From: Pseudomonadota bacterium
GTDB lineage: Bacteria; Pseudomonadota; Alphaproteobacteria; Sphingomonadales; Sphingomonadaceae
DNA: 64,000 nucleotides
NCBI GenBank assembly: GCA_029779535.1
Contig: JAKPAG010000046.1
Location: 1-64,000 of the forward strand
Direction of reading: 5' to 3'
A program made the translations under genes and the position numbers. Shown piece after piece: positions 54,274 to 64,000 of this stretch. Under the pieces are notes generated by a model, which worked only from the letters and a program-made list of their open reading frames with translations, was not told the DNA's origin and made no database searches. The stretch's first letter is position 1; the number at the start of each line of letters is the position of its first letter.

Positions 54274-54900
54274 CTAGTCCTTCCAGCCCCAGTACAGGAA
54301 GCACGGCGGAACGTTGATCAGTTCCATGCCGCTGTCGATCCGGGTGAAGTGCCGCGCCATGAAATCGCGCGCGCGGGGGGTGAACTGATAGACCAGGAAG
54401 GCCCCGCCCTTGCGCAGCACGCGGTGGGTGGCGGCGGCAATCGCCGGGCCGACTCCATCGGGCAGGGTGGAAAAGGGCAGGCCCGAGACGACATAGTCCG
54501 CCTGTTCGTGCCCGTGGGCGCGGACGATGTCTTCGACATCGGCGGCCGAACCCAGCACGGGAATGAAGCGGCTGTCGGTGATCGTCTGCTTGAGATAGTC
54601 GATGAACAGCGGGTTGGTGTCGATCACGATCAGCTGGCCGTCGCGCGGCAGGCGGTCGAGCACCGGGCGGCAGAAAGTGCCCACGCCCGGCCCGTATTCG
54701 ACGAACAGCTTGCAATTGTCCCAGTCCACCGGGGCCAGCATCTTGTCGATCGTGAAGCGCGATGACGGGATGATCGAGCCGACCATCACCGGGTTGCGCA
54801 GGAACCCTTCGAGGAACACGCCCCACGGACCCAGGGCCCGCTTGATCTTGCGCATCGCCTTGGCGGGGAAAGCCTCGCCGGCAAGCTCGTTCGTGGTCAT
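54274..54900 (-). CDS. Phospholipid N-methyltransferase-like SAM enzyme
   Basis: A 208-residue class I methyltransferase with LFVEYGPGVGTFCRPVLDRL as SAM loop, VVSGLPFSTLPDG, and an AFLVYQFTPRARDFM segment, matching the bacterial phosphatidylethanolamine N-methyltransferase-like group (COG3963). It may methylate phospholipids or a related amphiphile. The ATG at 54900 is used. It is divergent from the MFS gene. Confidence 0.8.
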   Translation of the reverse strand: MTTNELAGEAFPAKAMRKIKRALGPWGVFLEGFLRNPVMVGSIIPSSRFTIDKMLAPVDWDNCKLFVEYGPGVGTFCRPVLDRLPRDGQLIVIDTNPLFIDYLKQTITDSRFIPVLGSAADVEDIVRAHGHEQADYVVSGLPFSTLPDGVGPAIAAATHRVLRKGGAFLVYQFTPRARDFMARHFTRIDSGMELINVPPCFLYWGWKD

Positions 54901-54988
54901 GCTGGGATGCGATCCTGCGTGATTTGGCCTCGTCATCGCGTTTGCAAATTTGCCCGCCCATTGCAAGGCATGTGATTGTTGCCTAGCG

Positions 54989-56365
54989 ATGAAAACGATG
55001 AACCGTAGCGATCTGCAACCGGATTCGACCGCTGGCCTGACCGCCACGCTGCCGCGTGGGCGGCTGGCGCTGCTGTTCATGGTCATGCTGGTCACCGCGG
55101 CGGGCAACACCGCGATGCAATCGGTCATGCCGGCGATCGGTACGGCGTTGAAGGTGCAGGATTTCTGGATCAGCCTGGCCTATACCTGGTCGGCGTTGCT
55201 GTGGATGACCTGCGCGCCGATGTGGGCGCGCCGCTCGGACAAGCGCGGGCGCAAGGCGATGATGGCGATCGGGCTGATGGGCTTCGTCTCCAGCTTCAGC
55301 CTGTGCGGGGTGGCGCTCTACCTCGGCCTGCATGGCTACCTCGGCCCGGTGGCGACCCTGCTGGTGTTTGCCTTGTTCCGCTCGCTCTATGGCGGGTTCG
55401 GCTCGGCCGCGCCGCCGGCGGTGCAGGCCTATGTTGCCAGCCGCACCAGCCGGGCCGAGCGGACCCAGTCGCTTTCGCTGATCTCGTCCAGCTTTGGCCT
55501 GGGTACGGTGCTGGGTCCGGCGCTGGCGCCGCTGCTGATTGTGCCGCAACTGGGGCTGGTCAGCCCGTTCCTGGCCTTTGCGCTGATCGCGGTGGCGGTG
55601 CTGACGGCGCTGCGGCTGCGCCTGCCGAACGACGATCCGGCCTTTGCCGGGCGCGGCGATGTCATGGCCGCCCCGTTTTCCGCCAATTCGGATTCGCGCC
55701 TGCGCAGCGATCGCAGCCGCTCCGACGATGAGGACGATGACGAGGATGAAGCCCAGGAGGGCGAAGTGCCGAATCTGTCCTGGACCGACCGGCGCCTGCG
55801 CCCCTGGCTTGTCGCGGGGCTGCTGGGCGGCCATGCCCAGGCAGCCGCGATGGGGATCGTCGGCTTCCTCGTGCTCGACCGGCTGGGGCTTCGCGCCACG
55901 CCGGAACTGGGCGCGGGGCCAACCGGCATGGTGCTGATGGCTGGCGCGCTCGCCACTTTGCTGGCGCAGTGGGGGATCATCCCGATGTGGCACCTTGGCC
56001 CGCGCGCCAGCTGCCTGTGGGGCATGGCCCTGGCCGGGGCGGGCGTGGCGCTGCTGGCGGTGGCCGGCAGCCTGCACGGGATCATCGTCGGCATGGGTCT
56101 GGCCTCGCTGGGCTTTGGCCTGTTCCGCCCGGGCTTTACCGCTGGCGCGTCATTGGTGGTCAGCCGGGCCGAGCAGGGGCAGTCGGCGGGGATTGTCGCC
56201 TCGGTGAACGGCGCGGCCTACATCGTCGCGCCGGCCGTGGGGGTTTGGCTCTATGGCCATTCGCCGTGGATCGGTTTTGCCGTGATCGAACTGCTGTGCG
56301 CGGCAGTGATCGTGCTGGGCCTCAAGGGCATGGCCAGCGATCAAGCGCTGATGAAGCGGCGCTAG
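54989..56365 (+). CDS. MFS transporter
   Basis: A 458-residue protein with about 12 membrane segments. The conserved loop-2/3 element is WARRSDKRGRKAMMAIG. The central cytoplasmic loop carries an unusual acidic stretch (DDEDDDEDEAQEGE) after a Ser/Arg-rich one. Drug/metabolite export is likely from the family, but no substrate is clear. The first of two nearby ATGs is used. Repeat copy C follows its stop codon. Confidence 0.86.
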   Translation: MKTMNRSDLQPDSTAGLTATLPRGRLALLFMVMLVTAAGNTAMQSVMPAIGTALKVQDFWISLAYTWSALLWMTCAPMWARRSDKRGRKAMMAIGLMGFVSSFSLCGVALYLGLHGYLGPVATLLVFALFRSLYGGFGSAAPPAVQAYVASRTSRAERTQSLSLISSSFGLGTVLGPALAPLLIVPQLGLVSPFLAFALIAVAVLTALRLRLPNDDPAFAGRGDVMAAPFSANSDSRLRSDRSRSDDEDDDEDEAQEGEVPNLSWTDRRLRPWLVAGLLGGHAQAAAMGIVGFLVLDRLGLRATPELGAGPTGMVLMAGALATLLAQWGIIPMWHLGPRASCLWGMALAGAGVALLAVAGSLHGIIVGMGLASLGFGLFRPGFTAGASLVVSRAEQGQSAGIVASVNGAAYIVAPAVGVWLYGHSPWIGFAVIELLCAAVIVLGLKGMASDQALMKRR

Positions 56366-56370
56366 GAAGA

Positions 56371-56475
56371 TTCCTTGTTTGGTGCGCTGATCGCCTCCGC
56401 GATCAGCCTGGCCAGGCCAGGAAAAGCCGGATGGCTTTTCCGCACCGCCATCAGGCGGAAAGGTCCTTCCGCCTA
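56371..56475 (+). repeat. Intergenic three-hairpin repeat, copy C (complete)
   Basis: Hairpin 1 is GCTGATCGC/GCGATCAGC with loop CTCC (56386-56407), hairpin 2 is GGAAAAGCC/GGCTTTTCC with loop GGAT (56420-56441), hairpin 3 is CCGCC/GGCGG with loop ATCA (56445-56458). Every stem differs from copies A and B in a pair-preserving way. It lies between the convergent MFS and arsC genes, reaching the arsC stop codon. Confidence 0.8.
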
Positions 56476-56817
56476 CAGGATTTCCAGCACCTTTTCCTGC
56501 GGGCGGCACAGGCGCACGCCCTTGTCGGTTTCGACCAGCGGGCGTTCGATCAGCTTGCCTTCGGCGGCCATGGCGGCCAGCACGGTGGCGTCATCAGCCT
56601 CGGGCAGGCCGCGTTCCTCGGCGTCGGTGCCGCGCAGGCGCAGGCCCTGCTGCGGGGTAAGCCCGGCATCGCGGTACAGCTGCGCCAGCTTTTCCGCGCT
56701 GGGCGGGTTCACCAGGTATTCGACCACAGTCAGTTCGACACCCGGCGTTTCCTGCAGGATCGCCAGCGTCTTGCGCGAAGTGCCGCAGGCCGGGTTGTGC
56801 CAGATGGTCGCTTTCAT
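56473..56817 (-). CDS. arsC: ArsC-family arsenate reductase (glutaredoxin type)
   Basis: A 114-residue protein with the active-site HNPACGTSRKT (Cys11) and a C-terminal ERPLVETDKGVRLCRP carrying the conserved arginines. It reduces arsenate to arsenite with glutathione/glutaredoxin. No arsB, acr3 or arsR adjoins. The related Spx/YffB proteins are an alternative, less likely given the arginines. It converges with the MFS gene. Confidence 0.9.
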   Translation of the reverse strand: MKATIWHNPACGTSRKTLAILQETPGVELTVVEYLVNPPSAEKLAQLYRDAGLTPQQGLRLRGTDAEERGLPEADDATVLAAMAAEGKLIERPLVETDKGVRLCRPQEKVLEIL

Positions 56818-56887
56818 GGTCGCTCCTTTGCCGATTTCGCCGGCTGCCTAGAACGAAAAGCGACACTGGGCAAATTTGATCCTTGTC

Positions 56888-56906
56888 AATGAGAACAATT
56901 CGCATT
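56888..56906. promoter_or_regulatory. Candidate upstream Fur box
   Basis: AATGAGAA and TTCGCATT flank a 3-nt centre, one mismatch from perfect symmetry. It lies 16 nt upstream of a stronger Fur-like box and 45 nt upstream of the siderophore receptor start. Confidence 0.45.
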
Positions 56907-56922
56907 AGCGGCAATCTTGTAA

Positions 56923-56939
56923 TTGAGAATCGTTCTCAA
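56923..56939. promoter_or_regulatory. Candidate Fur box for the siderophore receptor
   Basis: TTGAGAA-TCG-TTCTCAA is a perfect 7-3-7 palindrome close to the TGAGAAT-type Fur consensus, 12 nt upstream of the receptor ATG. Iron-dependent repression is inferred. Confidence 0.65.
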
Positions 56940-56951
56940 AAAGGAATCGCG

Positions 56952-59039
56952 ATGACCCAAACCCGCACTTTCGCCTTGCTCTGCAGCTCTGTCGTGGCGC
57001 TGGCGGCGCAGGCCGCTCCCGCGCTGGCGGCGGACGCGGCTGCGGAGGATGCGCCGGGAATCATCGTCTATGGCCGCCCCGACGGCTATGACCTCGACAA
57101 GACCCCGACCGCGACCAAGACCGACACCCCGCTGATCGACGTGCCGCAGGCGGTCGCCGTGATCAGCCGCGAACAACTGGACGATCAGGGCATCCTCTCG
57201 CTGAATGACGCGCTGCGCTTCGTGCCTGGGGTGGTGCTGGGCCAGGGCGAAGGGCACCGCGACCAGGTGACGCTGCGCGGGCAATCCAGCACGGCGGACT
57301 TCTTCGTTGATGGCCTGCGTGACGACGCGCAATATTATCGCCCGCTCTACAACGCCGAACGGGTTGAAGTGCTGAAGGGCGCGAATGCGCTGATCTTTGG
57401 CCGGGGCGGCGGCGGCGGGGTGATCAACCGCGTGTCGAAGGCGCCGGAATATGATCGCACCCGGATTGGCCTGGCTGCCGGGGTGGACAGCTTCGGCGCG
57501 TGGAACCTGGCTGCGGACCTTGGCGCGCCGCTGGCTGACGGCCTGGGTGCGCGGATCAACGCCACTTACGAGGAAATGGGCAATCACCGCCAGGTCTATG
57601 GCGGGCACTTCGCCGGGATTACCCCCACGCTGGGCGTCCACCTGGGTGAAGCGACCACGCTGACCGCGACCTATGAATATGCCGAGGATCGCCGCGTGAC
57701 CGACCGCGGCGTGCCATCGCGCGGCGGCGCGCCGCTGACCGGCTATGACAATACCTTCTTCGGCCGGGCCGACACCAACCGCAGCGAAGTGACCGCGCAC
57801 CTTGCCCACGTCCGGCTCGATCACCAGTTCAGCGACAGTGTCTCGGCCAACCTGACCGGGCAATATGCCAACTACGACAAGTATTATGGCAACATCTACG
57901 CCAATGCCGCCGCCACCGCCGGGAACACCGTGGTGCTGGCCGGCTATAACAGCGGGACCAAGCGCGAAAACTGGATCGCGCAGGGCAACCTGGTGTGGAA
58001 GGCCGAGACCGGCTCGCTGCGTCACACCCTGCTGATGGGCTGGGAAGCGGCCGACCAGGATACCGCGGCGACCCGCGCCAATGCGCTGTGGGGCACCGCT
58101 GGCACGGTCACCGTCGCGCTGGGCGAAACCATGGCCGTGCCCGCTGCTACCTTCGGCCCGCTGGTCAGCAACAGCGATTCGACAGTCCGCGCGCTGTCGG
58201 GCTATGTCCAGGACCAGATCGACCTTGGCGAGCATGTGAAGCTGGTCGGCGGGCTGCGCTATGACCACTTCCGCATTCGTTCGGTCAACCGCATAACCGG
58301 TTTTGGCGCGACCCGCAGCGATGGCAAGTGGTCGCCGCGCCTGGGGCTGATCCTCAAGCCGCGCGAGAACGTCTCGGTCTATGCCAGCTATGCGAAAAGC
58401 TTCCTGCCGCAGTCGGGCGATCAGTTCGCGGTGCTTGACGCCAGCACCGCCACGCTGGCGCCGGAAGAGTTCCGCAATGTCGAAGCCGGGGTGAAGTGGG
58501 ATGCCAGCGATGTGCTCGCCTTCACGCTGGCGGCCTACCGGCTCGAACGGTTCAACACCCGCGCCAGCGATCCCGTGACCGGCAACGTGGTGCTGACCGG
58601 CAAGACTCGCGCCAAGGGGATCGAAGCCTCGCTGGTTGGCCAGCTGGCCCCGCACCTGCAGGTTTCGCTCGGCTATGCCTTGCAGGACGGCGAAGTGCTG
58701 GCGGCCACCACCGCGGCCCCGGCCGGCCGGCGGCTGGCGCAGCTGCCGCGCCATCAGCTGTCGGCCTGGGCGCGCTACAACGTGTCGCGCAAGCTGGGCC
58801 TGGGGCTGGGCATGCTGCACCAGTCCAGCCAGTTCGCCACGATCAGCAACGCGGTGCGCCTGCCTGCCTTCACCCGGCTCGACGCAGCGGTGTTCTATGA
58901 CGTGACCTCGCGCTTCACCGTGCAGCTCAACGTCGAGAACCTGACCGACGCCAACTATTTCCCGGCCGCCCACACCGACAACAACATCTCCACCGGCAAG
59001 CCGCTGAACGCCCGGCTGTCGGTGCGGCTGAAGTTCTGA
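56952..59039 (+). CDS. TonB-dependent siderophore receptor
   Basis: A 695-residue outer-membrane receptor. It has a signal peptide (cleavage near ALAAD), then TPLIDVPQAVAVISREQL and FVDGLRDDAQYYRPLYNAERVEVLKGANALIFGRGGGGG, the plug form of catecholate-type siderophore receptors (Fiu/CirA-like), followed by the barrel and terminal RLSVRLKF. The ATG follows AAGGA. Two Fur-like boxes lie upstream, so iron regulation is likely. No siderophore biosynthesis genes are visible. Confidence 0.93.
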   Translation: MTQTRTFALLCSSVVALAAQAAPALAADAAAEDAPGIIVYGRPDGYDLDKTPTATKTDTPLIDVPQAVAVISREQLDDQGILSLNDALRFVPGVVLGQGEGHRDQVTLRGQSSTADFFVDGLRDDAQYYRPLYNAERVEVLKGANALIFGRGGGGGVINRVSKAPEYDRTRIGLAAGVDSFGAWNLAADLGAPLADGLGARINATYEEMGNHRQVYGGHFAGITPTLGVHLGEATTLTATYEYAEDRRVTDRGVPSRGGAPLTGYDNTFFGRADTNRSEVTAHLAHVRLDHQFSDSVSANLTGQYANYDKYYGNIYANAAATAGNTVVLAGYNSGTKRENWIAQGNLVWKAETGSLRHTLLMGWEAADQDTAATRANALWGTAGTVTVALGETMAVPAATFGPLVSNSDSTVRALSGYVQDQIDLGEHVKLVGGLRYDHFRIRSVNRITGFGATRSDGKWSPRLGLILKPRENVSVYASYAKSFLPQSGDQFAVLDASTATLAPEEFRNVEAGVKWDASDVLAFTLAAYRLERFNTRASDPVTGNVVLTGKTRAKGIEASLVGQLAPHLQVSLGYALQDGEVLAATTAAPAGRRLAQLPRHQLSAWARYNVSRKLGLGLGMLHQSSQFATISNAVRLPAFTRLDAAVFYDVTSRFTVQLNVENLTDANYFPAAHTDNNISTGKPLNARLSVRLKF

Positions 59040-59052
59040 AGTTGAAACCCCT

Positions 59053-59919
59053 TCAGATCGCGTTGACGGGCAGGCGCAGATAGACCTGCCCGTTGGCGTC
59101 CGGCGGGGGCATGGCTCCGGCGCGGATGTTGACCTGCAGCGACGGCAGGATCAGCAGCGGCGCGTCCAGTGCGGCATCGCGGGCCTGGCGCATGGCGACG
59201 AAGTCCGCCTCGCTCACCCCCTCGTGCACGTGGATATTGTGGGCGCGCTGCTCGGCCACACTGGCTTCCCAGCGGTATTCGCTTCGCCCTTCCGGCAGGT
59301 AATCGTGGCCGACGAACATCCGCGTTTCGCCCGGCAGGGCCAGGATGCGGCGGATCGAGGCGTAGAGCGCCGGGGCGCTGCCGCCCGGAAAATCACAGCG
59401 GGCGGTGCCATAGTCGGGCATGAACAGCGTATCGCCGACGAACACCGCATCGCCGATCACATAGGACACGCAGCCCGGGGTGTGGCCCGGGGTGTGCATC
59501 ACCCGGATTTCCAGCTCGCCGAGCGGCAAAACGTCGCCTTCGCCGACCAGCCGGTCGAACTGGCTGCCATCGGGCACCAGGTCGTCCGCGCCGAACAGCG
59601 GGGCAAAGCGTGCCTGCACCTGGGTGATCGCCGCGCCGATCACCACCGAGGCGCCGGTCTTGCCCTTGAGGTAGTGCCCGGCGGACAGGTGATCGGCATG
59701 AGCGTGGGTTTCCAGCAGCCAGTCCACCGTCAGCCCACGCCGGGCGACATGGTCCAGCACCGCATCGGCCGAACGGGTGGACGTGCGGGCGTTGCGGGGG
59801 GTGAAATCCAGCACTGGATCGATCACCGCCGCGCGGCGCGTGGCGGGATCGTGCACCACGTAAGTCACGGTGAAGGTTGCGGGATCGAAGAACGCGGTCA
59901 CTTCTGGTCGAGCGGTCAT
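59053..59919 (-). CDS. Persulfide-dioxygenase-like MBL-fold protein (ETHE1/Blh type)
   Basis: A 288-residue protein with THAHADHLSAG (71-77 region), VMHTPGHTPGCVSYV, VFVGDTLF and GHDY, a pattern characteristic of sulfur dioxygenases (ETHE1) and the related bacterial Blh. ETHE1 oxidises glutathione persulfide to sulfite. It is divergent from a TSUP exporter gene, which fits sulfite export. The ATG follows GGAG. Confidence 0.85.
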   Translation of the reverse strand: MTARPEVTAFFDPATFTVTYVVHDPATRRAAVIDPVLDFTPRNARTSTRSADAVLDHVARRGLTVDWLLETHAHADHLSAGHYLKGKTGASVVIGAAITQVQARFAPLFGADDLVPDGSQFDRLVGEGDVLPLGELEIRVMHTPGHTPGCVSYVIGDAVFVGDTLFMPDYGTARCDFPGGSAPALYASIRRILALPGETRMFVGHDYLPEGRSEYRWEASVAEQRAHNIHVHEGVSEADFVAMRQARDAALDAPLLILPSLQVNIRAGAMPPPDANGQVYLRLPVNAI

Positions 59920-59941
59920 GGCAGGCTCCTTTGCAAGATAT

Positions 59942-59957
59942 ATTATGTATTGCTAAT
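59942..59957. promoter_or_regulatory. ATTA-N8-TAAT inverted repeat between PDO-like and TSUP genes
   Basis: In a very AT-rich 53-bp divergent gap, ATTA and TAAT arms flank 8 nt. The spacing recalls the operators of ArsR-type persulfide sensors, which I remember as ATTC-N8-GAAT for SqrR. No regulator adjoins. Confidence 0.4.
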
Positions 59958-59972
59958 TTATATGCAAGGGCT

Positions 59973-60746
59973 ATGTTTGCCGTCATGGCTATCGAACCCT
60001 TGTTGCTGGCCGCGCTGGGCGGCGCGCTGATCGGACTGCTCCTGACCCTGTTCGGCGGGGGCGGATCGGTGCTGGCCACGCCCTGGCTGATCTATGTCGT
60101 CGGGGTCACCGATACCCACGCGGCAATCGGCACTTCGGCGGCGGCGGTAGCGGTCAATGCCGCGACCGGCCTTGCCGCGCAGGCCCGCACCGGGCGGGTC
60201 AAATGGCCCTGCGCCACCATCTTCGCTGCCGCCGGGCTGATCGGCGCGCTGGCCGGGGCGCAACTTGCCAAGCAGGTTGACGGCGCGGCGCTGCTGCACT
60301 GGTTTGCGGTGATGATGATTGCCATTGCGGTATCGATGCTGCTGCCCAAACGCAGCGCGGGCGATCCCGATGTCCACTTCACCCCGCCGATGATGGCCAA
60401 GCTGGCGCCGCTCGGGCTGCTGGTCGGCCTGGCTGCCGGGTTCTTCGGGATCGGCGGCGGCTTCCTGATCGCGCCGGGGCTGATGGCTTCGACCGGCATG
60501 ACGCTGGCCAATGCCGGAGCCAGCTCGCTCGTCTCGGTCACCCTGTTCGGCGGGGCGACCAGCGCGAGCTATGCCCTGGCCGGGCAGCTGCTGTGGCCGC
60601 TGTTCGGCGCGCTGGTGGCGGGCGGGGCGGTGGGCACGGCGCTTGCCCTGCCGCTGGCCCGGCGGCTGGAGAACCGCGTGGTGCTGGCGCGCACGCTGTT
60701 TGCCGTGCTGGTCATTGCAGTGGCGATCTATATCCTGGTGAAGTGA
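59973..60746 (+). CDS. TSUP-family sulfite exporter (TauE/SafE)
   Basis: A 257-residue protein of about eight membrane segments in two halves, each with the glycine-rich TSUP signature (LFGGGGSVLATPWL and FFGIGGGFLIAPGL). Members export sulfite, sulfoacetate or related anions. The start may be the ATG at 59973 or 59985; spacing to the AAGGG is not ideal for either. It is divergent from the persulfide-dioxygenase-like gene. Confidence 0.88.
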   Translation: MFAVMAIEPLLLAALGGALIGLLLTLFGGGGSVLATPWLIYVVGVTDTHAAIGTSAAAVAVNAATGLAAQARTGRVKWPCATIFAAAGLIGALAGAQLAKQVDGAALLHWFAVMMIAIAVSMLLPKRSAGDPDVHFTPPMMAKLAPLGLLVGLAAGFFGIGGGFLIAPGLMASTGMTLANAGASSLVSVTLFGGATSASYALAGQLLWPLFGALVAGGAVGTALALPLARRLENRVVLARTLFAVLVIAVAIYILVK

Positions 60747-60767
60747 GCCCGGTTTAACTGGCCTTGC

Positions 60768-60783
60768 CCCGGCGCGCGCCGGG
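60768..60783. terminator. GC-rich palindrome between TSUP gene and riboswitch
   Basis: A perfect 16-nt palindrome (CCCGGCGC/GCGCCGGG) lies 21 nt after the TSUP stop codon. With no T-run it is a weak terminator candidate; it precedes the TPP riboswitch. Confidence 0.35.
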
Positions 60784-60799
60784 CCCTATCTTGGCGCCA

Positions 60800-62790
<1,991 letters not shown>

Positions 62791-62801
62791 GCGCACGGGC
62801 C

Positions 62802-63236
62802 GTGCACGACCACCAGCGCGGCCAACCCGGCACGGGGCAGCAATTAACCAAGTTTGCCTGCCTCGATTGCTGCAGCGTGTTCAAGCGGGCAGTGACCGAC
62901 GTGGGCAAGCGCAACGTGCCGCGCCTGATCGAGGTGCGGCGCTGCCCGGCTTGCGGCGGCGACATGTACCTGATGAGCAGCGACTTTCGCGCCCCGCGCA
63001 AGCAGGATGCCAAAGCCTGGGCCGTGGTTGCCGCGCTGACCCGCGCCGGCCTGCCCTATTTCCGCTTCCGCGAAGCGCTGCCGCTGTCGGTGCTGGGGCA
63101 TCCCGGCCGACGGCCCAAGGGCGTGCTGGGGATCAGCAGCACGGTCGGGCGCTGGCCAGAAACCCTTGCCGAAGCCGACGATTTCATCGCCCGCTATCGC
63201 CACCAGGCCATGCCACTCGTGCGGGTAGACGAGTAG
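62802..63236 (+). CDS. Small zinc-ribbon-like hypothetical protein
   Basis: A 144-residue protein with CLDCCSVF and RRCPACGGDMYLMS, CxxC pairs that probably bind zinc. The rest is basic with no family I recognise. The start is a GTG 11 nt after the thiC stop codon and lacks a strong ribosome-binding site, so co-transcription with thiC is possible. Its function is unknown. Confidence 0.6.
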   Translation: MHDHQRGQPGTGQQLTKFACLDCCSVFKRAVTDVGKRNVPRLIEVRRCPACGGDMYLMSSDFRAPRKQDAKAWAVVAALTRAGLPYFRFREALPLSVLGHPGRRPKGVLGISSTVGRWPETLAEADDFIARYRHQAMPLVRVDE

Positions 63237-63342
63237 CGGCGGATCAGGTCGCGATCAGGCCCGGCCGTTTCTGGCTACCCTTTTCAATCCTGCTGACAAG
63301 CCCGCACTCATCGTTAAAGTCCGGGGCGAGAGGAGTGTGCCG

Positions 63343-63708
63343 ATGTCTGATGGTTCTGAGACCCCGGTCGCTTCCCCCTGGCGGTGGATGCTGGGCGGGG
63401 CGGCCTTGTATAACTGGCTGGTGGCCCTGCCCGTGCTGCTGACGCCGGGCACCGGGCAGACGGATCGGGTGGTGGCGGTGCTGGTCGCGGGGTTCGGGCT
63501 GCTTTATGCGCTCGTCGCGCGCCAGCCGGCCCGCCTTGCGCCCGCCTTGTGGGCCGGGGTGCTGGGCAAGCTGGGTGTGCTGTGGGTGATGGTTCCCGAT
63601 GTGCTGGCGGGCCGGGCCGTGGCGGGAACCGGGGCCGTATTGGCCGGGGACCTCCTGTTTACCCTGGCCTTCCTGGCTTTCCTGCTGGCTCGGCGGCGCG
63701 CGGGCTGA
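63343..63708 (+). CDS. Small membrane protein of unknown function
   Basis: A 121-residue protein with about four membrane segments. The ATG follows AGGAG at good spacing. No family is recognised. Confidence 0.65.
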   Translation: MSDGSETPVASPWRWMLGGAALYNWLVALPVLLTPGTGQTDRVVAVLVAGFGLLYALVARQPARLAPALWAGVLGKLGVLWVMVPDVLAGRAVAGTGAVLAGDLLFTLAFLAFLLARRRAG

Positions 63709-63805
63709 ACCTGCTCCTGCCGGGACATGCGGGGGCGCTTTGCCGCTGCTTGACCCGGGGCCGAGCCGGGCGCAATCTGCCCGCCATCCGACAAGGGAGC
63801 ACGCG

Positions 63806-64000
63806 ATGAGCGAGGGGATGACCGGCGGGTGCCTGTGCGGCAAGGTCCGCTACAAGATCGAGGGCAAGCCGCTGATGCAGGCGGTGTGCCATTGCCGCAA
63901 CTGCCAGAAACAGGCCGGCAGCGCCTGGTCAATCATTGCCGGGGTGCCCGAAGCGGCGCTGGAAGTGACCGGGACGGTCAAGACCTATGAGGACCACGGC
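63806..64000 (+). CDS. GFA-family protein (partial, 3' end beyond the window)
   Basis: The first 65 codons read GGCLCGKVRYKIEG and CHCRNCQKQAGSAWS, the zinc-binding cysteines of the GFA/CENP-V family, including glutathione-dependent formaldehyde-activating enzymes. The gene runs off the window. The ATG follows AAGGGAG. Confidence 0.85.
   Translation, partial: MSEGMTGGCLCGKVRYKIEGKPLMQAVCHCRNCQKQAGSAWSIIAGVPEAALEVTGTVKTYEDHG

Overview
The window is about 64 kb of GC-rich chromosomal DNA, most likely from an alphaproteobacterium of the order Sphingomonadales (a Novosphingobium- or Sphingobium-like genome). This inference rests on the high GC, the DUF1465, DUF465/YdcH and DUF1272 proteins, EI-Ntr, two TonB-dependent receptors with sphingomonad-type signal and plug sequences, a TPR-sulfotransferase beside a TonB receptor, a Rieske oxygenase module, and the gene pair cpoB/ybgF-tilS. 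I saw no prophage, transposase, integrase or CRISPR array. Genes are densely packed on both strands, and nearly all look intact.

Layout. 1-9 kb: an inverted-repeat element, rlmE with a ppx-like gene, a HerA-like ATPase, tRNA-Gln(CTG), a DEAD-box helicase, a GreA/B-type factor with an ABC-F ATPase, and a LOG-family protein. 9-19 kb: thiD, DUF1272 with glmM, a DAACS-type symporter, an acetyltransferase-like protein, a fatty acid desaturase, a secreted protein, and lptF-lptG. 18.5-29 kb: a CitE-like lyase, an Old Yellow Enzyme, an EamA transporter, a PhyH oxygenase, a tandem UspA protein, nadA, membrane protein genes, an MBL hydrolase, glpK and DUF1465. 29-35.5 kb: two DUF465 genes, ptsP, a RodZ-like protein, a CpoB/YbgF-like protein and tilS. 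35.5-43 kb: a DsbA/HCCA-type isomerase, a zinc alcohol dehydrogenase, an L,D-transpeptidase, a PLD-family protein, a GGDEF-EAL protein and an M20 peptidase. 43-52.4 kb: a possible substrate-use island with a BetI-like repressor, an operator-like palindrome, a Rieske oxygenase, a phytoene-desaturase-like flavoprotein, an APC permease, a TPR-sulfotransferase and a TonB receptor. 52.4-64 kb: lipB with a lipoprotein, a membrane protein, a phospholipid methyltransferase-like gene, an MFS transporter, arsC, a Fur-box siderophore receptor, a divergent persulfide-dioxygenase-like/TSUP pair, a TPP riboswitch with thiC, small proteins, and a GFA protein cut by the window end.

The most notable non-coding signal is a dispersed intergenic repeat found at about 9.0, 12.8, 29.0-29.3 and 56.4 kb. 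It is built from up to three hairpins. Their loops are nearly constant (CTCC, GGAT, and GTGA/GCAA/ATCA), while the stems change in a compensatory way from copy to copy. Three of the four sites lie exactly between convergent genes. I do not recognise it as a named family. The most interesting gene-level candidate is the BetI-like/Rieske/flavoprotein module with its palindromic operator and nearby transport genes. Its substrate cannot be read from the sequence.
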